Shown piece by piece: positions 44,161 through 52,459 of a stretch of DNA of 64,000 nt. The stretch is from Amycolatopsis sp. WQ 127309 (lineage in GTDB: Bacteria > Actinomycetota > Actinomycetes > Mycobacteriales > Pseudonocardiaceae): NCBI RefSeq assembly GCF_023023025.1, contig NZ_CP095481.1, forward strand, positions 9,747,001 through 9,811,000, written 5' to 3'. How positions within the stretch are numbered: the first letter of the stretch is position 1; each line of letters begins with the position of its first letter. The translations under genes and the position numbers were made by a program. The notes beneath the pieces were generated by a model. The model did no database searches and was not told the origin of the DNA. It worked only from the letters and a program-made list of their open reading frames with translations.

Positions 44161-44208
44161 TACCTCTCGGTACAGAACTTGCCGGGCGAATTCTATACCG
44201 TCAGGTAC
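44161..44208. promoter_or_regulatory. paired TetR operators upstream of the quinone oxidoreductase
   Basis: Two TACC-N4-GGTA palindromes: TACC-TCTC-GGTAC at 44161-44173 and ATACC-GTCA-GGTAC at 44195-44208, followed by ATAAC. Their centres are 34 bp apart. The same two-site arrangement and flanking bases occur at 45849-45897 beside the TetR gene, so both are probably bound by that regulator. Confidence 0.65.
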
Positions 44209-44245
44209 ATAACCTGGAGGTTCCAGGCGTGGCAAGGAGAAGGCC

Positions 44246-45208
44246 GTGAGTGACGTTGTGCGCATGTACCACCAGGGCGATGCGGAGGTCCTGCGGCTGG
44301 AGAGCGAAAACGTCGGAGCCCCGGGACCCGGTCAGGTCCGGCTCCGGCAGGAGGCCATCGGGCTGAACTACGTCGACACGTACTTCCGGAACGGGGCGTT
44401 TCCGGTTCGCCCCCTGCCCGCCGTGATCGGTGTCGAGGCGGCGGGGACGGTCGACGCCGTCGGGCCCGGTGTCACCTCGGTGGCGCCGGGCGAGCGCGTC
44501 GGCTACTACTTCGCGCCCGGTGCCTACCGGGAGGTCCGGCTGATCGCGGAGGCGCAGCTCGTTCCCGTTCCCGACGACATCCCGTCCGACGTCGCCGCGT
44601 CCGTGCTGGCCAAGGGGCTCACCGCGTGGGCACGGGTGCGGCGCGTCCACCCCGTCGGACCGGGAACCCTGGCCGTGGTCACCGGGGCCACGGGTGGTGT
44701 CGGCTCGCTGCTGGCTTACTGGGCGTCGGATCTCGGCGCGACGGTCATCGCCGTGGTGGCTCGCCCCGAGCAGGTCGCGACGCTCAATGCCCGAGGGCTG
44801 GGGAACGTCGCCGTGGCGGGCACGGGCGACCTGGCGCGACTGGTGGCCCACGAGGCGCGGCCCGTGGACATCGTCTACGACCTGGTCGGACAAGCGGTCT
44901 TCGACGAAGTGGCGGGCGTACTGGACAAGGGTGGCCGGCTCGACCTGGCGGGCAGCGCGTCAGGGGAGATCGACGCGTCCCTGCTCAGGACCAAAGCGGC
45001 GGGCGTGCACGTCACCCGATCCTCGACCGGGGATCATCTGCCCGGCCGCGAGGCCCTGCTCGATGCCGCCGACGAGGTTTTCGGCGTGCTGCGCAAGGGT
45101 GTGTTCGGCGCGCGCGAAGTCCGCAGGTATCCCCTCGCGGACGTGGTGCGGGCCCATCGTGATGTCGAGTCGCGCTCCACGGGCCCGGCTCCGGTTCTCA
45201 TTCCCTGA
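44246..45208 (+). CDS. quinone oxidoreductase (zeta-crystallin-like MDR)
   Basis: A 320-residue medium-chain dehydrogenase without zinc ligands. It has an N-terminal GroES-like part (GLNYVDTYFRNGAFP is the quinone oxidoreductase motif) and an NADPH-binding Rossmann part with VVTGATGGVGSLLAYWA. It transfers electrons from NADPH to quinones. GTG 44246 has AAGGAG upstream. It converges on the TetR gene with a shared hairpin terminator, and its promoter carries the same operators as the TetR/SDR intergenic region. It therefore belongs to a three-gene regulon answering an electrophile or quinone. Confidence 0.92.
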   Translation: MSDVVRMYHQGDAEVLRLESENVGAPGPGQVRLRQEAIGLNYVDTYFRNGAFPVRPLPAVIGVEAAGTVDAVGPGVTSVAPGERVGYYFAPGAYREVRLIAEAQLVPVPDDIPSDVAASVLAKGLTAWARVRRVHPVGPGTLAVVTGATGGVGSLLAYWASDLGATVIAVVARPEQVATLNARGLGNVAVAGTGDLARLVAHEARPVDIVYDLVGQAVFDEVAGVLDKGGRLDLAGSASGEIDASLLRTKAAGVHVTRSSTGDHLPGREALLDAADEVFGVLRKGVFGAREVRRYPLADVVRAHRDVESRSTGPAPVLIP

Positions 45209-45217
45209 CCGGCGGCC

Positions 45218-45249
45218 GAACGCCGCGCGGGCGTCACCGCGCGGCGTTC
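45218..45249. terminator. bidirectional hairpin between convergent genes
   Basis: GAACGCCGCGCGG (45218-45230) pairs perfectly with CCGCGCGGCGTTC (45237-45249) over a 6-nt loop. The hairpin covers the last codons of the TetR gene, whose stop lies in the loop, and follows the quinone oxidoreductase stop by 9 nt. It can serve both strands. Confidence 0.75.
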
Positions 45250-45839
45250 GCGACGGGCTGGGCGAACACCCCCCGGACCGCGAGGTCCACCATGCGGTGC
45301 AGCTTCTCGGCCGGGATGCCGTCGTTGGCCCGTACCGCGATTCCCTCACTGAGGCCGGCCGTGTACAGCGCCAGCGTCTCCGGGTCGGCGTTCATCGTCG
45401 GATCCCCCTCGGCCACGGCTCGCTCGAAGCGCTCACGGATGAACTCGACGGCGTTGGCGCGCTGCTGGGCGACGTAGTCGCGCATCGGCCGGTTGTCCGG
45501 CGAGCACTTGCCGATGCCCTGCACGACGAGGCAGCCGTGCGGGTGGTCGTCGCTCGCGACCACGTCGACGGTGCGGTGCAGGAAGGTCGTGACGGCCTCG
45601 CGCGCCGTGGGCAGCGCGAAAGCCTCCATCTCCCACGCCGGGCCGCCGGCGATGTAGCGCTGCACCGCCTTCTCGAACAGCTGACGCTTGTCGCCGAAGG
45701 CGGCGTACATCGACGGCTTGTTGATACCCATCGCCTCGGTCAGCTGCGCCAGCGACGCGCCCTCGTAGCCGTGTTCCCAGAACACGTCGACCGCACGGTC
45801 GAGGGCGGTGTCGATGTCGAACTCACGAGGCCTGGCCAT
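45234..45839 (-). CDS. TetR family regulator
   Basis: A 201-residue repressor. The HTH spans residues about 10-55: RPREFDIDTALDRAVDVFWEHG, then SLAQLTEAMGINKPSMYAAFGDKRQLFE. The ligand domain carries the C-terminal pattern of the TetR_C_16/AcrR-like group (HPHGCLVVQGIGKC). ATG 45839 is 10 nt from the first operator palindrome, so it is autoregulated. By operator identity it also controls the SDR gene at 45928 and the quinone oxidoreductase at 44246. Confidence 0.92.
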   Translation of the reverse strand: MARPREFDIDTALDRAVDVFWEHGYEGASLAQLTEAMGINKPSMYAAFGDKRQLFEKAVQRYIAGGPAWEMEAFALPTAREAVTTFLHRTVDVVASDDHPHGCLVVQGIGKCSPDNRPMRDYVAQQRANAVEFIRERFERAVAEGDPTMNADPETLALYTAGLSEGIAVRANDGIPAEKLHRMVDLAVRGVFAQPVANAAR

Positions 45840-45848
45840 ACCCCAACT

Positions 45849-45897
45849 GTACCTCGCGGTACGAAACCTGTCATGATGATTCAATACCGCACGGTAC
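45849..45897. promoter_or_regulatory. paired TetR operators in the TetR/SDR divergent promoter
   Basis: GTACC-TCGC-GGTAC at 45849-45862 and ATACC-GCAC-GGTAC at 45884-45897, the latter followed by ATAAC. Centres are 35 bp apart. Both match the pair at 44161-44208 in core, order and flanks, giving the consensus TACC-N4-GGTAC. Confidence 0.7.
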
Positions 45898-45927
45898 ATA
45901 ACTAACTCGACGCAGGAAGACAGGCAT

Positions 45928-46677
45928 ATGGGAACGTTCGACACCAAGGTCGCCCTCATCACCGGCGGATCACGCGGCATCGGCGCGGCCATCGCACTCC
46001 GCCTCGCCCGTGAGGGCGCCGATGTCGCCATCACCTACACCGCGGCCGAGGAGGCGGCCAACACTGTCGCCAAGGAGATCGCCGATCTCGGTCGCAAGGC
46101 CCTGGTCCTGCGGGCGGACCAGGCCGACCCGGCCGCGGTCGACGCCGCCGTCCGGCAGGTCGCCGGCGAACTGGGCCGGCTCGACGTCCTCGTGAACAGC
46201 GCCGGCGTCACCCACACCGGCCCGGTCGGCCCCGGCGGTCTCGACCTGGAGACCTCCGACCGGCAGATCGACATCAACTACCGAGGCGTGCGCAACGCCG
46301 TCCGCTCCGCCGCGGCCGTCATGGCCGACCACGGACGGATCGTCAACATCTCCACCTCCACCGCCACCGGCTCGATCATGTTCCCCGGGTTCGCCGAGTA
46401 CTCCGCGACCAAGGCAGCCGTCACCGCCTACTCCAAGGGCGCCGCCCGCGACCTGGGGGCGCGGGGCATCACCGTCAACGTGGTCCAGCCGGGCCCGATC
46501 ACCACCGACATGAACCCCGACGAGGGCGAGCTGGCCGACCTGCTCAAGGCCCGCGGCGCCCTCGGCCGCTACGGCACGACCGAGGAGGTCGCCGCACTGG
46601 TCGCCTTCCTGGCCGGTCCGGAGGCCGGCTACATCACGGGCGCGACCTTCAACATCGACGGGGGACTCGCGGCGTGA
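45928..46677 (+). CDS. SDR family oxidoreductase (classical)
   Basis: A 249-residue classical SDR. The cofactor loop is TGGSRGIGAA, the structural motif is NSAG, the catalytic Tyr-Lys is in YSATKAAV, and the C-terminus is TGATFNIDGGLAA. The Ser precedes as VNISTSTATGS. Length and motifs match 3-oxoacyl-ACP-reductase-like enzymes that reduce diverse ketones. It is divergent from the TetR gene with shared operators and followed by a bulged hairpin terminator. It probably works with the quinone oxidoreductase in carbonyl/quinone detoxification. Confidence 0.92.
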   Translation: MGTFDTKVALITGGSRGIGAAIALRLAREGADVAITYTAAEEAANTVAKEIADLGRKALVLRADQADPAAVDAAVRQVAGELGRLDVLVNSAGVTHTGPVGPGGLDLETSDRQIDINYRGVRNAVRSAAAVMADHGRIVNISTSTATGSIMFPGFAEYSATKAAVTAYSKGAARDLGARGITVNVVQPGPITTDMNPDEGELADLLKARGALGRYGTTEEVAALVAFLAGPEAGYITGATFNIDGGLAA

Positions 46678-46684
46678 GCGGGGC

Positions 46685-46719
46685 GCCTCGTCCGCGCGGG
46701 TTGCCGCGTCGGACGAGGC
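46685..46719 (+). terminator. hairpin after the SDR gene
   Basis: GCCTCGTCCG (46685-46694) pairs with CGGACGAGGC (46710-46719). An inner CGCGG/CCGCG stem (46695-46699 with 46704-46708) extends it, with one bulged base. It begins 8 nt after the SDR stop. Confidence 0.7.
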
Positions 46720-46790
46720 ACACCCGCATCCCTTGACCGTCCACATGCGACCCGAATCGAGCACGGCAAGGGTGATCCCCCTTCACAGCA

Positions 46791-46898
46791 ATGCGCGCGA
46801 CCCTCATGTACAGCGCGGGCGATGTCCGCGTCGACAACGTGCCGGATTCCGCCATCAAGCTGCCCACCGACGCCCTCGTGCGCGTCACCGCCGACGGC
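46791..46898 (+). pseudogene. zinc alcohol dehydrogenase N-terminal remnant
   Basis: ATG 46791 opens the peptide MRATLMYSAGDVRVDNVPD, then PTDALVRVTADG. That is the N-terminal 36 residues of zinc-dependent dehydrogenases of the MRATLMYGAGDVRVENVPD type. The sequence then turns into unrelated Arg-rich residues where the catalytic Cys (CICGSDLW) should appear. It is a truncated remnant directly upstream of the DUF3500 promoter. Confidence 0.6.
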
Positions 46899-46934
46899 AG
46901 TGCGCGAGTGCGTCGGCGGTGGCCGGAGGACCAT

Positions 46935-46968
46935 TTTCTAGACACCGTGCCTCGTATTAGGGTACATT
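46935..46968 (+). promoter_or_regulatory. promoter of the DUF3500 gene, probably leaderless
   Basis: TTTCTAGACAC (46935-46945) includes a TAGACA -35-like hexamer, followed after 18 nt by TACATT (46963-46968). The start codon ATG 46976 is 7 nt after the -10, so transcription would begin at or next to the A of ATG. The same -35 block with a similar -10 occurs at 47962-47996. Confidence 0.55.
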
Positions 46969-46975
46969 GCGAGAC

Positions 46976-47968
46976 ATGGTGTCTTCTAACTACCCACCTC
47001 CCGGCAACGAGGTCGCCGGCTTCGCACACGCGTTCGCAGCCACCCTCGAGCCAGGCAAGCGCGACAAGCTGCAGCAGCCCTACTCCGCGGCCGCCGCGGC
47101 CACCTGGTCCAACTTTCCGCAGGGCTACCTCGGCAAGCGCCACAAGCGGATCGGCTTGCCGACGCGCAAGCTCGACAAATCCCAATGGCGAGCGCTGGAC
47201 GACCTGCTGGCAGCAGCCCTGGGCAAGGGCCGCGAGCAGGGCTTCGACCAGCTCAGCCAGCACCTGGCCGCGGACGACTACCTGCACGCCATCGGCGCGG
47301 GCGACCACTACGGCCGCGGCAACTTCTTCGTCGCGTACCTGGGCAAACCTTCGAACGCCGGCGCCTGGCAGTTGCAGTTCGGCGGCCACCACCTGGCCGT
47401 TTCCAACTCCTACCACCACGGCAAGCTGGTCGGTGCGACCCCGTCCTTCCGTGGCATCGAGCCGTTCCCGTCGTTCGAGTTCGACGGTCGCCGACACACC
47501 CCGATGACCCGCAAGTGCACGGCGATCGCGGAGCTTCTGCACTCGTTGACCAAGCCACAGCTCGAGCAGGCAAGGCTGCGCGGTTCCTGGCCGGACGTAG
47601 TGCTCGGCCCGGGCGACGACCACCGGTTCCCGACGACCTCGAAAGGAATCACGGGGGCCGATCTGTCTGCAGCACAACGGAAACTGCTGATTGCCGCGAT
47701 GGCCGAGTGGGTGCGAGACACGTCCGACAGGGACGCCGCGGAGATCCTGGCGGACTACGCCGGCGCGATCGAGGAGACCCACCTCGCCTTCGCCGGCAAG
47801 CCGAAGATCACACGCCCAGGCGATTATGCCCGCATTGACGGCCCGCGAGTCTGGATCGAGCTGTCCATGCACGAGGGGATCGTGCTCACGACACCGCATC
47901 CCCACTCCGTCTGGCGGGACCGGCTGACCGACTACGGAGGACGTGACTTCCCACACCAGAGTTTCTAG
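46976..47968 (+). CDS. DUF3500 domain protein
   Basis: A 330-residue protein matching DUF3500. Markers are AGDHYGRGNFFVAYLGKP, WQLQFGGHHLAVSNSYHHGK and the end WRDRLTDYGGRDFPHQ. The many conserved His residues (GGHH, YHHG, HPHSVWRD) suggest metal binding. The function of the family is unknown to me. No signal peptide is seen. ATG 46976 fits both the protein and the adjacent -10 element (leaderless). Its stop codon lies inside the promoter of the next gene. Confidence 0.85.
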   Translation: MVSSNYPPPGNEVAGFAHAFAATLEPGKRDKLQQPYSAAAAATWSNFPQGYLGKRHKRIGLPTRKLDKSQWRALDDLLAAALGKGREQGFDQLSQHLAADDYLHAIGAGDHYGRGNFFVAYLGKPSNAGAWQLQFGGHHLAVSNSYHHGKLVGATPSFRGIEPFPSFEFDGRRHTPMTRKCTAIAELLHSLTKPQLEQARLRGSWPDVVLGPGDDHRFPTTSKGITGADLSAAQRKLLIAAMAEWVRDTSDRDAAEILADYAGAIEETHLAFAGKPKITRPGDYARIDGPRVWIELSMHEGIVLTTPHPHSVWRDRLTDYGGRDFPHQSF

Positions 47969-47996
47969 ACACGCTGAACCGTTATCGTGCTACAGT
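47962..47996 (+). promoter_or_regulatory. promoter of the extended SDR gene
   Basis: TTTCTAGACAC (47962-47972) is identical to the block in front of the DUF3500 gene. TACAGT (47991-47996) follows after a 19-nt spacer. The DUF3500 stop codon TAG is embedded in the -35 block. The leader to ATG 48070 is about 67 nt with AGGAGA at 48057-48062. Confidence 0.5.
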
Positions 47997-48069
47997 TTCA
48001 GTACACCTTGACTCGTAATAGCGGGTTTCGGTCCACGAACAGCCCGCAGGGCAGATAGGAGAACGTGCG

Positions 48070-48963
48070 ATGCGCGTCTTCGTGACAGGTTCCACCGGCT
48101 GGATCGGCTCCGCCACGGTCGACGAACTCCTCCGGTCCGGCCACGAGGTGCTCGGGCTCGCCCGCTCGGAGGAGTCCGCGGCGAAGCTGACCGCCAAGGG
48201 CGCCCAGGTACACCGCGGCGACCTCGACGACCTCGACTCCCTCCGCGCGGCCGCCGCAGCGGCGGACGGCGTCGTGCACCTGGCCAACAAGCACGATTGG
48301 GCCGACTCGGAGGGCACCGACAGGGCCGAGCGAGCAGCGGTCGAGGCGATGCTGGAGGCACTGGAGGGTTCTTCGAAGCCATTCGTGATCGCCAACGGCC
48401 TTTCCGGCTTCCCCGAGGGCCGGCCGGTACTGGAAAGCGACGCCTCCCCCGCAGTTGGCCCCGGCTCCGACCGTGGCGGCTCGGAAAACCTCGCCTTGGA
48501 TGCGGTGTCCCGGGGCGTTCGTACGGTGGTGGTCCGCTTCGCGCCCAGCGTGCACGGCAAGGGCGACTGGGGCTTCGTCAACTTCCTCACTCGAGCCGCC
48601 AAGGAGCGCGGCGTGTCCGGGTACATCGGTGACGGAAGCGTTCAGTGGTCGGCCGTGCACGTCGGCGACGCTGCGCAGCTGATCCGCCTCGGCCTGGAAA
48701 ACGCCCCGGCGGGCACCCGCATGCACGCGGTGGCCGAGCAGGCCATCTCCACCAAGGAGATCGCCGAGGCGATCGGCAAGTCCCTCGACGTGCCGGTGAC
48801 CTCGATCGAGGCGGACAAGGCCGGAGAGCACTTCGGCTTCATCGCGAACTTCTTCGGCCTGACGATGAGTGCGTCCAGCGACGCCACTCGGGAGCAGCTG
48901 TCATGGAAGCCGACCGGTCCCGATCTGGTCGAGGACATCACCTCCGGTGCCTACACCGACTGA
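48070..48963 (+). CDS. extended SDR / NAD-dependent epimerase-like protein
   Basis: A 297-residue protein with the extended-SDR cofactor loop VFVTGSTGWIGSATVDELL and the family features GVVHLAN, RTVVVRFAPSVHGKGDWGF and WSAVHVGDAAQLIRLGLENA. The canonical YxxxK is not obvious (GGSENLALDAV at the place), as in several atypical reductase-like members of this subgroup. It shares a promoter core with the DUF3500 gene. A truncated close relative lies at 51853-52149, pointing to duplication. Confidence 0.88.
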   Translation: MRVFVTGSTGWIGSATVDELLRSGHEVLGLARSEESAAKLTAKGAQVHRGDLDDLDSLRAAAAAADGVVHLANKHDWADSEGTDRAERAAVEAMLEALEGSSKPFVIANGLSGFPEGRPVLESDASPAVGPGSDRGGSENLALDAVSRGVRTVVVRFAPSVHGKGDWGFVNFLTRAAKERGVSGYIGDGSVQWSAVHVGDAAQLIRLGLENAPAGTRMHAVAEQAISTKEIAEAIGKSLDVPVTSIEADKAGEHFGFIANFFGLTMSASSDATREQLSWKPTGPDLVEDITSGAYTD

Positions 48964-49032
48964 CAAGCCATTCGTACCCACTTCGGTGTCGCCGGCGCCG
49001 GCCAAGTGCCGGCGACACCTGGACGGACGACC

Positions 49033-49438
49033 ATGCGGCGGTTCGTGTTCGCCGTCCACGAGCCCGAAACCGGGTTCCCTGTCGCGCCGACGACCACGGC
49101 CACTCACGTGAAGATGGTGGTGCCGCAGGAAAACGGCGAGGCCGTACTGCCCGCACCGGGCAAACGCGGACTGTCCGCATCAGTTCCGCGTCCAAGGCAC
49201 GCGCGGCTTCACCACATACCCGTCGGGCTACCGGCGGTACGCGCTCGCGGCCGATGAGACCAGGTTGCCCGCGTTGGAACGGTGGTTGGAGAAGGCCCCG
49301 CGCGAAGCGCGGATCGACGCCTTCGTACCGGCTCCGGCCGCGGCCCGGCGCGAACTGCCCGCGCTTACCGAAGCGACCCCAGTCACCCGTGACAGTACCT
49401 ACGTCCGGGCAACGGCCGAGTCCAGCATCGTCGCCTAG
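49033..49438 (+). pseudogene. frameshifted hypothetical gene
   Basis: ATG 49033 opens MRRFVFAVHEPETGFPVAP, a coding-like start. Near 49177 the coherent sequence moves to another frame and continues FRVQGTRGFTTYPSGYRR, then LPALERWLEKAPREARID, ending at TAG 49436-49438. Together it would make about 134 residues. No family is recognised. A one-base frameshift, real or a sequencing error, is the simplest reading. Confidence 0.4.
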
Positions 49439-49528
49439 TTACGACCGCAATGCCTTCGAACTGTCCGGTTGCTGGCGCCTTGGCCGCGCCAGTAGCGGCG
49501 CCCGTCACTCGACCAGGGAAGAACACGC

Positions 49529-51019
49529 ATGATTGCCCAGACCACCGAGCCCGCGGCCGACACCCGCCGCCGCGAGAGCCTGGTCCTCATAGTCGTTTGC
49601 CTGTGCACGATCCTGGTGGTCGGCTTCGTCGCCGCGATCAACCTGGCCGTGCCGTTGCTGGCGGGCAGCAGCCTGCATCCCGACTCCTCGGAACTGCTGT
49701 GGATCGTCGACACCTACGTCATCATCTTCGCCTGCCTGGTGATTCCCGGCGGCGCGATCGGTGATCGGCTGGGGCGCAAGGGCGCACTGATGAGCGGACT
49801 CGTGCTGTTCGCCGGCGGCGCGGCCGTTTCAGCGCTCTCCACGAGCATCCCGGCCATGCTCTCCGGCCGGGTCGTTTCCGGGCTCGGCGCCGCGCTGGTC
49901 CTGCCGAACTGCGTCGGCGTGCTGGTACACGCGACCCGCCCGGAACGCCGCCGTGGTGCGCTGGCGGTCTGGGGCGCCATCTCCGGAATGGGTGGCATCC
50001 TGGGCAACACCGCAGGTGGTGCGCTGCTCGACAGCGGCGACTGGCAGACCCTGTTCTGGAGCGTGGTGCCCCTCGCGCTGGTGTGCGCCGTGGCGATCGC
50101 GGTGACTGCGAGGGCGAGCGAGCGCACCTTCCGCAGCCTCGACCCGGCGGGCACCTTGCTGCTGGTGGCCGCCTCGGTCTCCTTGCTGGCAGGTATCATC
50201 GAAGCCCCCGAGAAAGGCTGGCTCAACCCGGTTGTGCTGACCGTTTTCGGGCTCGCCGTCGTGCTCGCCGTTGCCTGGGTCCTGGTCGAACTGCGCGTCA
50301 AGCACCCGCTGCTGGATCCGCGCCTGTTCCGTGCGCCTCTGCTGACCAGCGCGAGTCTCGGCATGCTGGTGACGTGGTTCGGCAGCTTCGGACTGTTCTA
50401 CCTCAACGCCTCGCTGCTGCAGTACGGTCGCGGTTTCTCGGTGCTGGGCGCCGGGTTCGCCACGTTGCCGCTGGCCATCCCGATCCTCGTCTGCTCCCGG
50501 TTCATACCACGGATTGTCGCCCGGATCGGTATCCCGGCCACCCTCGCGGCCGGCTTCCTCGCCATCAGCGCGGGGTTGTTCGGGCTTTCCTTCGCCACCA
50601 AGCAGTCCTTCGTCGTCTACGCGCTCTGGCTCGTGGTGCTGGGGATCGGCTTCGCGCTCTCGCTGCCGACGCTGACCACGGAGCTGACCGCCGGACTACC
50701 ACCGGAACAGGCCGGGGTCGCGGGTGGGTTGCAGTCGGCGACGCGTGAGCTTGGCAGCGCACTCGGCATCGCGGTCGTCGGCACGATCACCGTGGCCGTC
50801 TTTTCCAGGCACTTGCCCAGTGCGTTGCAGGCAATGACCCCGGTGCCCCGCACAGTGATCGAAGCAGTGCGTGCGGCGCCGGCTCAACGCAGCCGGATCA
50901 CCGACGCCTTCGTCACCGGTGGCAGCACCGCCTTGCAAGTCGGAGCGGCGATCACACTGACCGCCGGGGCGATCGTAGTTGCGCTCGCCATCCGCCGCTC
51001 GCCTCACTCGGTCGAGTGA
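49529..51019 (+). CDS. MFS drug exporter, DHA2 (14-TM) type
   Basis: A 496-residue permease with about 14 hydrophobic segments. Motif A is GGAIGDRLGRKGALMSG and motif C in helix 5 is GAISGMGGILGNTAGGALLD. The last helix pair follows the loop RSRITDAFVTGG. The EmrB/QacA family exports drugs and antiseptics by proton antiport. The start at ATG 49529 follows GGGAAGAA. It lies among SDR and DUF3500 genes in a redox/efflux neighbourhood; no regulator is directly adjacent. Confidence 0.9.
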   Translation: MIAQTTEPAADTRRRESLVLIVVCLCTILVVGFVAAINLAVPLLAGSSLHPDSSELLWIVDTYVIIFACLVIPGGAIGDRLGRKGALMSGLVLFAGGAAVSALSTSIPAMLSGRVVSGLGAALVLPNCVGVLVHATRPERRRGALAVWGAISGMGGILGNTAGGALLDSGDWQTLFWSVVPLALVCAVAIAVTARASERTFRSLDPAGTLLLVAASVSLLAGIIEAPEKGWLNPVVLTVFGLAVVLAVAWVLVELRVKHPLLDPRLFRAPLLTSASLGMLVTWFGSFGLFYLNASLLQYGRGFSVLGAGFATLPLAIPILVCSRFIPRIVARIGIPATLAAGFLAISAGLFGLSFATKQSFVVYALWLVVLGIGFALSLPTLTTELTAGLPPEQAGVAGGLQSATRELGSALGIAVVGTITVAVFSRHLPSALQAMTPVPRTVIEAVRAAPAQRSRITDAFVTGGSTALQVGAAITLTAGAIVVALAIRRSPHSVE

Positions 51020-51136
51020 ACGAAGACGAGAAGCGCCGAACTACTCCGGCTATCGCCGGCCTGACGACCGGATGGCTACGAGCGGATCACCATCGTGGAC
51101 ATGGTCGGCAAACGGCGCCGTCACCGGTCCCTGCGG

Positions 51137-51165
51137 CTCCATCATGGAGTGTCCATAATGGAGTG
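51137..51165. promoter_or_regulatory. tandem palindromes upstream of the darcynin gene
   Basis: CTCCAT-C-ATGGAG (51137-51149) and TCCAT-A-ATGGA (51152-51162) are adjacent perfect palindromes. Together they also form a direct repeat ATGGAGTG with 14-bp period. A TATAAA hexamer lies at 51200-51205 before the ribosome site GAGAGGA. An operator for an unidentified repressor is inferred. Confidence 0.5.
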
Positions 51166-51232
51166 CGCTGCCGGCATTTCGCCCCCGGAACCCGACCGTA
51201 TAAATCGAAGTAGTAAATAGAGAGGATAAGCC

Positions 51233-51610
51233 ATGGCCAAAACCAATCAGCCCGAGAACGGATTCGAGGCCACCGCCACCGGTTTCATTCTGGTGAAAAC
51301 CACCCGTGCATGGCTGGACCTGACCGTCGCCGACCGGATCGCTGCGTTCGAGGAGCACGTCACGCCCGCGCTCAAGAAGGTCAAGGGCGTCCGTTCGACC
51401 TTCTACGACACAGAGTTCTACACCGCACGGGTGACCGACATCTGGGTCTGGGAGGCTCGCGACCACGAAGCCTTTCAACTGGTGATCGAAGCGCTGCGAG
51501 AAACGTTATTCTGGGACCACTACTTCGAGATCGTGGAGATCCTCGTCGGCGTCGAGAACGGCTACGCCAAGCACTACAGCACCGATGTGGTGACCTCGAT
51601 CAACACCTGA
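51233..51610 (+). CDS. darcynin-family protein
   Basis: A 125-residue protein matching the darcynin domain. The pattern reads FILVKTTRAWLDLTVADRIA, then FYDTEFYTARVTDIWVWEA, then FQLVIEALRETLFWDHYFEI and GVENGYAKHY. The fold resembles dimeric alpha/beta-barrel proteins. Function is unknown to me; relatives often sit beside SDR or AKR enzymes. ATG 51233 is preceded by GAGAGGATAAGCC. The upstream tandem palindromes imply ligand-controlled expression. Confidence 0.88.
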   Translation: MAKTNQPENGFEATATGFILVKTTRAWLDLTVADRIAAFEEHVTPALKKVKGVRSTFYDTEFYTARVTDIWVWEARDHEAFQLVIEALRETLFWDHYFEIVEILVGVENGYAKHYSTDVVTSINT

Positions 51611-51852
51611 CCGCCACGGGCCGCGCACACGGCCGCCACCCCCGCGCGCGGCCCGATGCGCACAACGGACCGGGAACTCGAACCGCAGCGGGCCAGCGGC
51701 GGCCGATCAATCCCGGCGGCCGCGGCGTCGATCGCCCTGAGCCAGACCATGGTCAGCACACCAAGCCGCTCGGGTCACGGCCTCCGGTCCAGGATCGCGC
51801 GCCCAAAGACTCAGCTGGTCGTCCATTGCGGGAAGAGGTACTGCCATCAGTG

Positions 51853-52149
51853 ATGAGATTTGATCTCACCACTGGTGAACGAAGCGAGTTCGCCGGCACC
51901 GGCCGGCCGTTCGTGATTGCCTGCCGGGCGCATGGGATCCGGCCGGGACGGCCGGCGATCGAGCACGACCAGCCGGACGAAAGCTCGGCGGGCACGTCGC
52001 GCATCGGGACCCTGACCATTGTGCTGGGCTTGGCCGACCAGGGCGTGCGCGGCGTCGTCGTGCGGCCGGCGCCGTCCGTGAACGACGACGGACGCAACGG
52101 AAGCCTGAGCTTCACGGGAGCGTTGACATCCCGATGGCTGATGCCGTAA
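51853..52149 (+). pseudogene. extended SDR fragment
   Basis: A 98-residue frame with GTLTIVLGLADQGVRGVVVRPAPSVNDDG, read in parts. It matches the middle of extended SDRs (in the intact gene at 48070: LALDAVSRGVRTVVVRFAPSVHGKG). The N-terminal cofactor loop and the C-terminal third are absent. ATG 51853 has no good ribosome site. It is a duplicate remnant. Confidence 0.55.
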
Positions 52150-52459
52150 CCGAGGCCTGCAGCGGGTGAGCTGGACACCTGCACCCGCGGCCGAGGCCTC
52201 GGCGCGAGAGGGCGACGGATGCGTCCCCCGGACCGTCAAGGCCTCTTGAGACATCGGCCGAAAGTCGGGTTCGGTCCGGGAAAGCCCGTCGGCAGTCGTG
52301 CACCATGGCCCCGAGCCGAGCCGCAGTGGCTGCCGGCAGGCACTCCGCCGGGCAACACGCGCCTTGGGGAATCCGTCACCGCCTGGATCGCGGGTGCCGG
52401 ATCTGCCGCGGGCACGTTGTCATCCTGATTGCGCTGCGTTGGGCGCGTGACCGAACCGC
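52150..52459. other. gene-free stretch
   Basis: About 310 nt between the SDR fragment and the stop of the minus-strand TetR gene. No gene or structure of note is seen. Confidence 0.35.
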
